From Ampullaceana balthica (lineage: Eukaryota > Mollusca > Gastropoda > Lymnaeidae): DNA of 64,000 nt. Location: positions 1 through 64,000 of the forward strand of contig CALYLW010001186.1 in the NCBI GenBank assembly GCA_944989445.1, in the 5' to 3' direction. This document shows, piece by piece, positions 21,470 through 37,200 of the stretch. Made by a program: the position numbers and the translations under genes. The notes beneath the pieces are model-generated. The model saw only the letters and a program-made list of their open reading frames with translations. It did not search any database and was not told the origin of the DNA. Positions within the stretch are counted from its first letter, which is position 1, and every line of letters starts with the position of its first letter.

Positions 21470-22560
21470 GAGTCGGCACACTTGTTACCAAACTCGGGAC
21501 ACTTACTACCCATGTCTTCAACATTACAACCAGTGTCGGCACACTTGTTACCAAACTCGAGACACTTACTACCCGTGTCTTCAACATTACAACCAGTGTC
21601 GGAAAACTTGTTACCAAACTCGGGACACTTACTACCCGTGTCTTCAACATTACAACCAGTGTTGGCACACTTGTTACCAAACTCGGGACACTTACTACCC
21701 GTGTCTTCAACATTACAACCAGTGTTGGCACACTTGTTACCAAACTCGGGGCACTTACTACCGTGTCTTCAACATTACAACCAGTGTCGGCACACTTGTT
21801 ACCAAACTCGGGACACTTACTACCCATGTCTTCAACATTACAACCAGTGTTGGCACACTTGTTACCAAACTCGGGACACTTACTAACCGTGTCTTCAACA
21901 TTACAACCAGTGTCGGCACACTTGTTACCAAACTCGGGACACTTACTACCCGTGTCTTCAACATTACAACCAGTGTTGGCACACTTGTTACCAAACTCGG
22001 GACACTTACTACCCGTGTCTTCAACATTACAACCAGTGTTGGCACACTTGTTACCAAACTCGGGACACTTACTACCCGTGTCTTCAACATTACAACCAGT
22101 GTTGGCACACTTGTTACCAAACTCGGGACACTTACTACCCGTGTCTTCAACATTACAACCAGTGTCGGCACACTTGTTACCAAACTCGGGACACTTACTA
22201 CCCGTGTCTTCAACATTACAACCAGTGTCGGCACACTTGTTACCAAACTCGGGACACTTACTACCCGTGTCTTCAACATTACAACCAGTGTTGGCACACT
22301 TGTTACCAAACTCGGGACACTTACTACCCGTGTCTTCAACATTACAACCAGTGTTGGCACACTTGTTACCAAACTCGGGACACTTACTACCCGTGTCTTC
22401 AACATTACAACCAGTGTTGGCACACTTGTTACCAAACTCGGGACACTTACTACCCGTGTCTTCAACATTACAACCAGTGTTGGCACACTTGTTACCAAAC
22501 TCGGGACACTTACTACCTGTGTCTTCAACATTACAACCAGTGTTGGAACCATTACAAACA
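21470..22560. repeat. 63-bp minisatellite, about 17 copies, open on both strands
   Basis: The unit contains CAGTGTCGGCACACTTGTTA, then CCAAACTCGGGACACTTACT, then ACCCGTGTCTTCAACATTAC. The period is 63 bp (21971 to 22034). As 63 = 21 codons, unit length preserves frame and four frames are open. The longest is 409 codons on the minus strand, with a 21-residue repeat containing EDTGSKCPEFGNKC. Variation between copies is scattered over all codon positions, so I read it as non-coding. Confidence 0.95.
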
Positions 22561-22980
22561 GTGTCGTTACCGTTATAACAAGTATCTGAAACTATACTAC
22601 CAGTGTCGGCAACCTTACAACAATTGTCGGCATCCATACAACCAGTGTCGGAAACCTTACAACAATTGTCGGCATCCTTACACCCAGTGTCGGAACCATT
22701 ACAAACAGTGTCTTCACAATTACAACCAGTATCGGAACCATTACTTTCAAAGTCGTTATCGTTATAACCATTTTCTGCACCCTTACTACCAGTGTCGGCA
22801 CCATTGCAGCCAGTGAGGACACGATTACAACTAGTGTCTGCGAACTTACACCCAGTGTCGGCACCCTTAGTAGCTGTGCCTGAAACCTTACAACCAATTT
22901 CGTCACCCTTACAACCAGCGTCGGCATCCTTACTACCTGTGTCTGCACCCTTAGTAGTGAGTATTGTAAGAAACAGTTAG
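22561..22980. repeat. Degenerate edge of the 63-bp array
   Basis: Shorter, diverged units of about 21-30 bp share CAGTGTCGG and a following CATTACAAC or CCTTACAAC. They probably preserve the ancestral shorter unit from which the 63-bp unit grew. Confidence 0.7.
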
Positions 22981-24365
22981 TAGAGCAGAGGAGCAGCTCC
23001 TCATGACGTCATAGTTGACCTTTGGCATCAGGGTCGCTTCCGGTTATGGAGTCACTTCGGGTTATGGATCACGTACGGTTCCTACTACTTCTGGTTCCGG
23101 TGGGTGGGTGTCAAGAGGGCGTACTTCTGGTTCCGGTGGTTGGAGCCAAGATTGCGCCCTGGACACGTAGGCTGGGGCCAAGATGGCGCTCGGGTCACGT
23201 GGTTTTAATGAATAAAGTATGTTGTAATGTTAATTAGTGTACTTAATTAAGTAATTGAATCCAAGTGTTATACAACATGTTAATTCAGAGGTATGGCGCG
23301 GTAAATTCACATTTGTGGTGCTTAAGGGGGAATAAGCGTGTATTTGTATTTAATGATTTAAGTTATTTCCTCTTTTTTATTTTATTTTTTATTTAATTAT
23401 TTTTTTCAATTTATTTAAAATTGAATTTATTTTTTTATTTAATTATTTAGTGGTCCTCAAAATTTTTTATTTATTTTGAATTGTATTTTATTTGTTAAAT
23501 TGTAGTATTTAGGGGTTCTAATTACGGCTTTTATGCGCTTCCTGTTGTTAGGCGATGTATTTTATTTGGGGTACTCCACCGGACAGGTGTTGTTGGTGGC
23601 AAATTTAATTATAGTAACATAGTGGGGGAAGGCGATGGTATAGGTATGGTTTAGTACAGGGATCAGCCGGATATGGTTTTTTTACTATTTGGCGGATCCG
23701 GATAGTTTGGCCCTAATATTTGCCGGAGCCGCATTCCGGATCCGGATATCTCCACATTTAAATATTATTGACATCTCCTTTTACATCTAATCAAAAACCT
23801 ATCCACAACTGACAAATTGTGAACACTGCAAACAACAAATGTAAGTTCATTGACAAATAAGTTTTGACAACCACGTCTCTCGCTGCGTGGATCAATAACG
23901 CACTCGCATCTATCGATCACATCTGGTGACCGACTAAATACCGCATCATCTAATTGCTAGTGTTCCATGTGTTCTTAAACTAATCGGGCCTTAAGTACTT
24001 CAACGAAATGAAAGGAATATAAATAAATAATCAAGCACCAAACTGAAGATGCTACACCGAGGCTAACGGCACCCTGTGGATTGGTTTAATTAATAACGTT
24101 GTTATAATTATTCCCTCTTTATCCTTCTACGGCTGTCTGATGTAACAAAAAGTCATATAGAAACAAAAAGAAAGGGCTGGTTTTATGTCGAAAAAAAAAC
24201 AGACACATAAAAAGAAAGATGTTATTCTAAATGCGACAAGTAGAGCACATAATGTCCCGTGGCGACACATTGCATCGCATCTGTCACCAACCAGTTCCTA
24301 GTTTTTACAAAAAAAATACGTGTATGAAGGCATTCACTCGTAAAGACAAAGATAATCAAGTATTA
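22981..24365. other. Unannotated spacer with a hAT-like terminus
   Basis: 23020-23215 is locally GC-rich with repeated CTTCTGGTTCCGGTGG and CCAAGATGGCG-type words. The 71-codon frame there does not look like a protein I know. At 23652-23760 CAGGGATCAGCCGGATATGG and further GGATCCGG words resemble the terminus of a hAT element; no partner end was found. The rest is AT-rich. Confidence 0.5.
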
Positions 24366-25120
24366 GACATAGACACAAGTACAGACATACACATACACAC
24401 ACATACATACAGACATACACACAGATATACACACACATAGACATACACACAGACATATCCACACATATAGACATACACACACATACAGATATACAAGCAT
24501 ATAAAGACATACACACACATGTTGTTGTTGCGTCTTCTCGTCCATGAGGGGCATCCACCGATAATCGTCGGCGTCTGCGATTCCTTTAAGGGCATGGCCA
24601 CCTACGAGAGACCTCCAGGCATCTCTATCCTGGCCAGCTCCTCCAGGATCTCCCAGGCATGTTCAATTCTCTTGATATCTGCTTCCAGTTCTCGGCACCA
24701 AGTGTTTTTTGGACGGCCTCTTTTCCGCCAACATTGTGGGTTCCATTTCAGGGCTTGCCTTGTTCTTTTAGTAGCAGGTTTTCTTAGTGTATGACCAATC
24801 CACCTGTACCTCTTTTGGAGAATCTCTTCCTCAATTGGCTTCTGCTTTGTTAGCTGCCACAGTTCCCGGTTGCGGTTTTTGCCCGGCCAGTGAATTCTGA
24901 GAATCCTTCTTAGACAATTGTTGATAATGTACTGAATTCTGAGGATCCTTCTTAGACTATTGTTGATAATGGACTGAATTCTGGTCAGGTTTACGACCAT
25001 TGTTCTCAACGTCTCGGATCCAAGCCTGTGCTGCTAGATGGAGCCGATACACACACATACAGACATACACACACATACTTACATACACACACATACAGGC
25101 ATATAAACACATACAGACTC
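24366..25120. repeat. ACACATAC-type microsatellite split by a LINE
   Basis: (CA)n/CATACAGACATA sequence occupies 24370-24520 and resumes at 25048-25120. The intervening block is a LINE 3' fragment, so a single microsatellite was probably the insertion target. Confidence 0.85.
24521..25047 (-). pseudogene. LINE C-terminal fragment with (CAA)n tail
   Basis: On the minus strand an open stretch (25009-24602) encodes ELWQLTKQKPIEEEI, RYRWIGHTLRKP, RGRPKNTWCRELEADIK and EELARIEMPGGL. This is the conserved tail of a widespread animal LINE endonuclease/reverse transcriptase protein. The extreme 3' end on this strand is a CAACAACAAC run (24521-24530), a typical simple-repeat LINE tail. Near its 5' end a segment is duplicated (SIINNSLRRILRI and YIINNCLRRILRI). 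No reverse transcriptase catalytic motif remains. It differs in sequence from the fragments at 2318 and 8091, so it represents another LINE family. Confidence 0.82.
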
Positions 25121-25204
25121 ACAGAATTTAGGGCGTGACGTAGCACCATGTCGTCATGGCTGAATGACTTTATTCACTCGTGATGATAATGTAATCGACT
25201 TGAA

Positions 25205-28200
25205 CACCACACACATGTATCAATNNNNNNNNNNNNNNNNNNNNNNNNNNNNNNNNNNNNNNNNNNNNNNNNNNNNNNNNNNNNNNNNNNNNNNNNNNNN
25301 NNNNNNNNNNNNNNNNNNNNNNNNACCACACACCTGTATCAAGGTGACCGACTTGAACACCACACACCTGTATCAATTTGACCGACTTGAAAACCACACA
25401 CCTGTATCAAGGTGACCGACTTGAACACCACACATCTGTATCAAGGTGACCGACTTGAAACACCACACACCTGTATCAATGTGACCGACTTAAACACCAC
25501 ACACTGTATCAAGTTGACCGACTTGAATACCACACACCTGTATCAATGTGACCGACTTGAACACCACACACCTGTATCAATGTGACCGACTTGAACACCA
25601 CACACCTGTATCAAGGTGACCGACTTGAACACCACACACTGTATCAAGGTGACCGACTTGAACACCACACACCTGTATCAAGGTGACCGACTTGAACACC
25701 ACACACCTGTATCAAGGTGACCGACTTGAACACCACACACCTGTATCAAGGTGACCGACTTGAACACCACACACCTGTATCAAGGTGACCGACTTTGAAC
25801 ACCACACACCTGTATCAAGGTGACCGACTTGAACACCACACACCTGTATCAAGGTGACCGACTTGAACACCACACACCTGTATCAAGGTGACCGACTTGA
25901 ACACCACACACCTGTATCAATGTGACCGACTTGAAACACCACACACCTGTATCAAGGTGACCGACTTGAACACAACACACCTGTATCAAGGTGACCGACT
26001 TGAACACCACACACCTGTATCAATGTGACCGACTTGAATACCACACACATGTATCAATGTGACCGACTTGAACACCACACACCTGTATCAAGGTGACCGA
26101 CTTGAACACCACACACCTGTATCAAGGTGACCGAATTGAACACCACACACCTGTATCAATGTTATCGACTTGAACACCAAACACGTGTATCAAGGTGACT
26201 GACTTGAACACCACACACATGTATCAATGTGACCGACTTGAACACCACACACCTGTATCAAGTTGACCGACTTGAACACCACACACCTGTATCAATTTGA
26301 TCGACTTGAAAACCACACACCTGTATCAAGGTGACTGACTTGAACACCACACAACTGTATCAATTTGACTAACTTGAAAACCACACACCTATATCAAGGT
26401 GATCGACTTAAACACAACACATCTGACCTGTTTCAAGGTGACCGACTTAAATACCACACACCTGTATCAATTTGACCGACTTGAACACCACACACCTGTA
26501 TCAATGTTTCCGACTTGAATACCACACACCTGTATCAATGTGACCGACTTGAACACCACACATCTGTATCAAGGTGACCGACTTGAACACCACACACCTG
26601 TATCAAGTTGACCGACTTAAACACCACACACCTGTATCAAGGTGACCGACTTGAACACCACACACCTGTATCAATGTGACCGACTTGAACACCACACACC
26701 TGTATCAAGTTGACCGACTTAAACACCACACACCTGTATCAAGGTGACCGACTTGAACACCACACACCTGTATCAATGTGACCGACTTGAACACCACACA
26801 CCTGTATCAAGTTGACCGACTTAAACACCACACATCTGTATCAAGGTGACCGACTTGAACACAACACATCTGTATCAATGTGACCGACTTGCACACCACA
26901 CACCTGTATCAAGGTGACCGATTTCAATACCACACACCTGTATCAATGTGACCGACTTGAACACAACACACCTGTATCAATGTGACCGACTTGAACACCA
27001 CACACCTGTATCAATGTGACCGACTTGAACACCACACACCTGTATCAAGTTGACCGACTTAAACACCACACATCTGTATCAAGGTGACCGACTTGAACAC
27101 AACACATCTGTATCAATGTGACCGACTTGCACACCACACACCTGTATCAAGGTGACCGACTTTCAATACCACACACCTGTATCAATGTGACCGACTTGAA
27201 CACAACACACCTGTATCAATGTGACCGACTTGAACACCACACACCTGTATCAAGGTGACCGACGTGAACACCACACATCTGTATCAAGGTGACCGACTTG
27301 AACACCACACACCTGTATCAAGTTGACTGACTTAAACACCACACACTGTATCAAGTTGACCGACTTAAACACCACACACCTGTATCAAGGTGACCGACTT
27401 GAACACCACACACCTGTATCAATGTGACCGACTTGAACACCACACACCTGTATCAAGGTGACCGACTTGAACACCACACACCTGTATCAAGGTGACCGAC
27501 TTGAACACCACACACCTGTATCAAGGTGACCGACTTGAACACCACACACCTGTATCAAGGTGACCGACTTGAACACCACACACCTGTATCAAGGTGACCG
27601 ACTTGAACACCACACACCTGTATCAAGGTGACCGACTTGAACACCACACACCTGTATCAAGGTGACCGACTTGAACACCACACACCTGTATCAAGGTGAC
27701 CGACTTGAACACCACACACCTGTATCAAGGTGACCGACTTGAACACCACACACCTGTATCAAGGTGACCGACTTGAACACCACACACCTGTATCAAGGTG
27801 ACCGACTTGAACACAACACACCTGTATCAAGGTGACCGACTTGAACACCACATACCTGTATCAATGTGACCGACTTGAATACCACACACATGTATCAATG
27901 TGACCGACTTGAACACCACACACCTGTATCAAGGTGACCGACTTGAACACCACACACCTGTATCAAGGTGACCGAATTGAACACCACACACCTGTATCAA
28001 TGTGATTGACTTGAACACCAAACACGTGTATCAAGGTGACTGACTTGAATACCACACACATGTATCAATGTGACCGACTTGAACACCAAACACCTGTATC
28101 AAGGTGACCGACTTGAACATCACACACCTGTATCAATGTGACTGACTTGAATACCACACACATGTATCAATGTGACCGACTTGAACACCAAACACCTGTA

Positions 28201-31200
28201 TCAAGGTGACCGACTTGAACACCACACACCTGTATCAAGGTGACCGAATTGAACACCACACACCTTTATCAATGTGATTGACTTGAACACCAAACACGTG
28301 TATCAAGGTGACTGACTTGAACACCACACACCTGTATCAAGGGTTACCGACTTGAAAACCACACACCTGTATCAAGGTGACCGACTTGAAAACCACACAC
28401 CTGTATCAATGTGATCGACTTGAAAACCACACAACTGTATCAATGTGATCGACTTCAACACCACACACCTGTATCAATGTGATCGACTTGAACATCACAC
28501 ATCTGTATCAAGGTGATCGACTTGAACACCACACACCTGTATCAAGGTGACCGACTTGAATACCACACACCTGTATCAATGTGACCGACTTGAACACCAC
28601 ACACCTGTATCAAGGTGACCGACTTGAATACCACACACCTGTATCAATGTGACCGACTTGAACACCACACATCCTGTATCAAGGTGACCGACTTGAACAC
28701 CACACACCTGTATCAAGTTGACCGACTTAAACACCACACACCTGTATCAAGTTGACCGACTTATACACCACACACCTGTATCAAGGTGACCGACTTGAAC
28801 ACCACACATCTGTATCAATGTGACCGACTTGAACATAACACATCTGTATCAAGGTCACCGACTTGAACAACACACATCTGTATCAAGGTGACCGACTTGA
28901 ACACCACACACCTGTATCAAGTTGACCGACTTAAACACCACACATCTGTATCAAGGTGACCGACTTGAACACCACACACCTGTATCAAGTTGACTGACTT
29001 AAACACCACACACCTGTATCAAATTGACCGACTTAAACACCACACACCTGTATCAAGGTGACCGACTTGAACACCACACACCTGTATCAAGGTGACCGAC
29101 TTGAACACCACACACCTGTATCAAGTTGACTGACTTAAACACCACACACTGTATCAAAGTGACCGACTTAAACACCACACATCTGTATCAAGGTGACTGA
29201 CTTGAACACCACACACCTGTATCAAGTTGACTGACTTAAACACCATACATGTATCAAATTGACCGACTTAAACACCACACACCTGTATCAAGGTGACCGA
29301 CTTAAACACCACACACCTGTATCAAGGTGACCGACTTGAACACCACACATCTGTATCAATGTGACCGACTTGAACACCACACACATATATCAAGGTGACC
29401 GACTTAAACACCACACACCTGTATCAATGTGACCGACTTGAACACCACACACCTGTATCAAGGTGACCGACTTGAACACCACACACCTGTATCAAGGTGA
29501 CCGACTTGAACTCCACACACTAGTATCAATGTGACCGACTTGAACACCACACACCTGTATCAAGGTGACCGACTTGAACACCACACACCTGTATCAAGTT
29601 GACCGACTTAAACACCACACACCTGTATCAAGGTGACCGACTTGAACACCACACACCTGTATCAATGTGACCGACTTGAACACCACACACCTGTATCAAG
29701 TTGACCGACTTAAACACCACACATCTGTATCAAGGTGACCGACTAGAACACAACACATCTGTATCAATGTGACCGACTTGCACACCACACACCTGTATCA
29801 AGGTGACCGATTTCAATACCACACACCTGTATCAAGGTGACCGACTTGAACACAACACACCTGTATCAAGGTGACCGACTTGAACACCACACACCTGTAT
29901 CAAGTTGACCGACTTGAACACCACACACCTGTATCAATTTGATCGACTTGAAAACCACACACCTGTATCAAGGTGACTGACTTGAACACCACACAACTGT
30001 ATCAATTTGACTAACTTGAAAACCACACACCTATATCAAGGTGATCGACTTAAACACAACACATCTGACCTGTTTCAAGGTGACCGACTTAAATACCACA
30101 CACCTGTATCAATTTGACCGACTTGAACACCACACACCTGTATCAATGTTTCCGACTTGAATACCACACACCTGTATCAATGTGACCGACTTGAATACCA
30201 CACACCTGTATCAATGTGACCGACTTGAACACCACACACCTGTATCAAGGTGACCGACTTGAATACCACACACCTGTATCAATGTGACCGACTTGAACAC
30301 CACACTCCTGCATCAAGGTGACCGACTTGAACACCACACACCTGTATCAAGTTGACCGACTTAAACACCACACACCTGTATCAAGTTGACCGACTTATAC
30401 ACCACACACCTGTATCAAGGTGACCGACTTGAACAACACACATCTGTATCAATGTGACCGACTTGAACATAACACATCTGTATCAAGGTCACCGACTTGA
30501 ACAACACACATCTGTATCAAGGTGACCGACTTGAACACCACACACCTGTATCAAGTTGACCGACTTAAACACCACACATCTGTATCAAGGTGACTGACTT
30601 GAACACCACACACATGTATCAAGTTGACTGACTTAAACACCATACATGTATCAAATTGACCGACTTAAACACCACACACCTGTATCAAGGTGACCGACTT
30701 GAACACCACACACCTGTATCAAGGTGACCGACTTGAACACCACACACATGTATCAAGTTGACTGACTTAAACACCATACATGTATCAAATTGACCGACTT
30801 AAACACCACACATCTGTATCAAGGTGACTGACTTGAACACCACACACATGTATCAAGTTGACTGACTTAAACACCATACACTGTATCAAATTGACCGACT
30901 TAAACACCACACACCTGTATCAAGGTGACCGACTTGAACACCACACACCTGTATCAAGGTGACCGACTTGAACACCACACACCTGTATCAATTTGACCGA
31001 CTTGAACACCACACACCTGTATCAAGGTGACCGACTTGAACACCACACACCTGTATCAATTTGACCGACTTGAACACCACACACATGTATCAAGGTGACC
31101 GACTTGAACACCACACATCCTGTATCAAGGTGACCGACTTGAATACCACACACCTGTATCAATGTGACCGACTTGAACACCACACACCTGTATCAATGTG

Positions 31201-34200
31201 ACCGACTTGAATACCACACACCTGTATCAATGTGACCGACTTGAACACCACACATCTGTATCAAGGTGACCGACTTGAACACCACACACCTGTATCAAGT
31301 GACCGACTTAAACACCACACACCTGTATCAAGGTGACCGACTTGAACACCACACACCTGTATCAATGTGACCGACTTGAACACCACACACCTGTATCAAG
31401 TTGACCGACTTAAACACCACACATCTGTATCAAGGTGACCGACTTGAACACACACACATCTGTATCAATGTGACCGACTTGAACACCACACACCTGTATC
31501 AAGGTGACCGACTTTCAATACCACACACCTGTATCAATGTGACCGACTTGAACACAACACACCTGTATCAAGGTGACCGACTTGAACACCACACACCTGT
31601 ATCAAGTTGACCGACTTGAAACACCACACACCTGTATCAAGTTGACCGACTTGAACACCACACACCTGTATCAAGGTGACCGACTTGAACACCACACACC
31701 TGTATCAATGTGACCGACTTGAACACCACACACCTGTATCAAGGTGACCGACTTGAACACCACACATCTGTATCAAGGTGACCGACTTGAACACCACACA
31801 CCTGTATCAAGTGTGACTCGACTTGAACACCACACACCTGTATCAAGGTGACCGACTTGAAACACCACACACCTGTATCAAGGTGACCGACTTGAACACC
31901 ACACACCTGTATCAATGTGACCGACTTGAACACCACACACCTGTATCAAGGTGACCGACTTGAACACCACACACTGTATCAAGGTGACCGACTTGAACAC
32001 CACACACCTGTATCAAGGTGACCGACTTGAACACCACACACCTGTATCAAGGTGACCGACTTGAACACCACACACCTGTATCAAGGTGACCGACTTGAAC
32101 ACCACACACCTGTATCAAGGTGACCGACTTGAACACCACACACCTGTATCAAGGTGACCGACTTGAACACCACACACCTGTATCAAGGTGACCGACTTGA
32201 ACACCACACACCTGTATCAAGGTGACCGACTTGAACACCACACACCTGTATCAATGTGACCGACTTGAACACCACACACCTGTATCAAGGTGACCGACTT
32301 GAACACCACACACCTGTATCAAGGTGACCGACTTGAACACCACACACCTGTATCAAGGTGACCGACTTGAACACCACACACCTGTATCAAGGTGACCGAC
32401 TTGAACACCACACACCTGTATCAAGGTGACCGACTTGAACACCACACACCTGTATCAAGGTGACCGACTTGAACACCACACACCTGTATCAATGTGACCG
32501 ACTTGAACACCACACACCTGTATCAAGGTGACCGACTTGAACACCACACACCTGTATCAAGGTGACCGACTTGAACACCACACACCTGTATCAAGGTGAC
32601 CGACTTGAACACCACACACCTGTATCAAGGTGACCGACTTGAACACCACACACCTGTATCAAGGTGACCGACTTGAACACCACACACCTGTATCAAGGTG
32701 ACCGACTTGAACACCACACACCTGTATCAAGGTGACCGACTTGAACACCACACACCTGTATCAAGGTGACCGACTTGAACACCACACACCTGTATCAATG
32801 TGACCGACTTGAACACCACACACCTGTATCAAGGTGACCGACTTGAACACCACACACCTGTATCAAGGTGACCGACTTGAACACCACACACCTGTATCAA
32901 TGTGATCGACTTGAACACCACACACCTGTATCAAGGTGACCGACTTGAACACCACACACATGTATCAATGTGACCGACTTGAACACCACACACCTGTATC
33001 AAGGTGACCGACTTGAACACCACACACCTGTATCAAGGTGACCGACTTGAACACCACACACCTGTATCAATGTGACCGACTTGAACACCACACACCTGTA
33101 TCAAGGTGACCGACTTGAACACCACACACCTGTATCAAGGTGACCGACTTGAACACCACACACCTGTATCAATGTGACCGACTTGAACACCACACACCTG
33201 TATCAAGGTGACCGACTTGAACACCACACACCTGTATCAAGGTGACCGACTTGAACACCACACACCTGTATCAATGTGACCGACTTGAACACCACACACC
33301 TGTATCAAGGTGACCGACTTGAACACCACACACCTGTATCAATGTGACCGACTTGAACACCACACACCTGTATCAATGTGACCGACTTGAACACCACACA
33401 CCTGTATCAATGTGACCGACTTGAACACCACACACCTGTATCAATGTGACCGACTTGAACACCACACACCTGTATCAAGGTGACCGACTTGAACACCACA
33501 CACCTGTATCAATGTGACCGACTTGAACACCACACACCTGTATCAAGGTGACCGACTTGAACACCACACACCTGTATCAAGTTGACCGACTTAAACACCA
33601 CACACCTGTATCAAGTTGACCGACTTAACACCACACACCTGTATCAAGGTGACCGACTTGAACACCACACATCTGTATCAATGTGACCGACTTGAACACA
33701 CACACATCTGTATCAAGGTGACCGACTTGAACACACACACACCTGTATCAAGGTGACCGACTTGAACACCACACACCTGTATCAAGTTGACCGACTTAAA
33801 CACCACACACCTGTATCAAGGTGACCGACTTGAACACCACACACCTGTATCAAGTTGACCGACTTAAACACCACACACTGTATCAAGTTGACCGACTTGA
33901 ACACCACACACCTGTATCAAGGTGACCGACTTGAACACCACACACCTGTATCAATGTGACCGACTTGAACACCACACACTGTATCAAGGTGACCGACTTG
34001 AACACCACACACCTGTATCAAGGTGACCGACTTGAACACCACACACCTGTATCAAGGTGACCGACTTGAACACCACACACCTGTATCAAGGTGACCGACT
34101 TGAACACCACACACCTGTATCAAGGTGACCGACTTGAACACCACACACCTGTATCAAGGTGACCGACTTGAACACCACACACCTGTATCAAGGTGACCGA

Positions 34201-37200
34201 CTTGAACACCACACACCTGTATCAATGTGACCGACTTGAACACCACACACCTGTATCAAGGTGACTGACTTGAACACAACACACCTGTATCAAGGTGACC
34301 GACTTGAACACCACATACCTGTATCAATGTGACCGACTTGAACACCACACACATGTATCAATGTGACCGACTTGAACACCAAACACCTGTATCAAGGTGA
34401 CCGACTTGAACACCACACACCTGTATCAAGGTGACCGAATTGAACACCACACACCTGTATCAATGTGATTGACTTGAACACCAAACACGTGTATCAAGGT
34501 GACTGACTTGAATACCACACACATGTATCAATGTGACCGACTTGAACACCAAACACCTGTATCAAGGTGACCGACTTGAACACCACACACCTGTATCAAT
34601 GTGACTGACTTGAATACCACACACATGTATCAATGTGACCGACTTGAACACCAAACACCTGTATCAAGGTGACCGACTTGAACACCAAACACCTGTATCA
34701 AGGTGACCGAATTGAACACCACACACCTTTATGAATGTGATTGACTTGAACACCAAACACGTGTATCAAGGTGACTGACTTGAACACCACACACCTGCAT
34801 CAAGGGTTACCGACTTGAAAACCACACACCTGTATCAAGGTGACCGACTTGAAAACCACACACCTGTATCAATGTGATCGACCTGAAAACCACACAACTG
34901 TATCAATGTGATCGACTTCAACACCACACACCTGTATCAATGTGATCGACTTGAACATCACACTTCTGTATCAAGGTGATCGACTTGAACACCACACACC
35001 TGTATCAAGGTGACCGACTTGAATACCACACACCTGTATCAATGTGATCGACTTGAACACCACACACCTGTATCAAGGTGACCGACTTGAATACCACACA
35101 CCTGTATCAATGTGACCGACTTGAACACCACACACCTGTATCAAGGTGACCGACTTGAACACCACACACCTGTATCAAGTTGACCGACTTAAACACCACA
35201 CACCTGTATCAAGTGTGACCGACTTGAACACCACACACCTGTATCAAGGTGACCGACTTGAACACCACACATCTGTATCAATGTGACCGACTTGAACACC
35301 ACACACCTGTATCAAGGTGACCGACTTGAACACACACACACCTGTATCAAGGTGACCGACTTGAACACCACACACCTGTATCAAGGTGACCGACTTAAAC
35401 ACCACACACCTGTATCAAGGTGACCGACTTGAACACCACACACCTGTATCAATGTGACCGACTTGAACACCACACACCTGTATCAAGTTGACCGAATTGA
35501 ACACCACACACCTGTATCAATGTGACCGACTTGAACACCACACACCTGTATCAAGGTGACCGACTTGAACACCACACACCTGTATCAAGGTGACCGACTT
35601 GAACACCACACACCTGTATCAATGTGACCGACTGGAACACCACACACCTGTATCAAGGTGACCGACTTGAACACCACACACCTGTATCAATGTGACCGAC
35701 TTGAAAACCACACACCTGTATCAATGTGATCGACTTGAAAACCACACACCTGTATCAATGTGATCGACTTCAACACCACACACCTGTATCAATGTGACCG
35801 ACTTGAACATCACACTCTGTATCAAGGTGATCGACTTGAACACCACACACCTGTATCAAGGTGACCGACTTGAATACCACACACCTGTATCAATGTGACC
35901 GACTTGAACACCACACACCTGTATCAAGGTGACCGACTTGAATACCACACACCTGTATCAATGTGACCGACTTGAACACCACACATCCTGTATCAAGGTG
36001 ACCGACTTGAACACCACACACCTGTATCAAGTTGACCGACTTAAACACCACACACCTGTATCAAGTTGACCGACTTGAACACCACACACCTGTATCAAGG
36101 TGACCGACTTGAACACCACACACCTGTATCAATGTGACCGACTTGAACACAACACATCTGTATCAAGGTGACCGACTTGAACACCACACATCTGTATCAA
36201 GGTGACCGACTTGAACACCACACACCTGTATCAAGTTGACCGACTTAAACACCACACACCTGTATCAAGGTGACTGACTTGAACACCACACACATGTATC
36301 AAGTTGACCGACTTAAACACCACACACCTGTATCAAGTTGACCGACTTAAACACCACACACCTGTATCAAGGTGACCGACTTGAACACCACACACCTGTA
36401 TCAATGTGACCGACTTGAACACCACACACCTGTATCAAGGTGACCGACTTGAACACCACACACCTGTATCAAGGTGACCGACTTGAACACCACACACCTG
36501 TATCAAGGTGACCGACGTTGAACACCACACACCTGTATCAAGGTGACCGACTTGAACACCACACACCTGTATCAAGGTGACCGACTTGAACACCACACAC
36601 CTGTATCAAGTGTGACCGACTTGAACACCACACACCTGTATCAAGGTGACCGACTTGAACACCACACACCTGTATCAATGTGACCGACTTGAACACCACA
36701 CACCTGTATCAAGGTGACTGACTTGAACACAACACACCTGTATCAAGGTGACCGACTTGAACACCACATACCTGTATCAATGTGACCGACTTGAACACCA
36801 CACACCTGTATCAATGTGACCGACTTGAACACCAAACACCTGTATCAAGGTGACCGACTTGAACACCACACACCTGTATCAAGGTGACCGAATTGAACAC
36901 CACACACCTGTATCAATGTGATTGACTTGAACACCAAACACGTGTATCAAGGTGACTGACTTGAATACCACACACATGTATCAATGTGACCGACTTGAAC
37001 ACCAAACACCTGTATCAAGGTGACCGACTTGAACACCACACACCTGTATCAATGTGACTGACTTGAATACCACACACATGTATCAATGTGACCGACTTGA
37101 ACACCAAACACCTGTATCAAGGTGACCGACTTGAACACCACACACCTGTATCAAGGTGACCGAATTGAACACCACACACCTTTATGAATGTGATTGACTT

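Noticed and set aside
21408..22637. 409-codon and 404-codon open frames as repeat proteins
   Set aside because: Openness follows from a 63-bp unit without stops; both strands are open at once and no start, splice or codon bias supports coding.
25164..25415. Open frames spanning the N gap
   Set aside because: They cross 100 undetermined bases and consist of array units.
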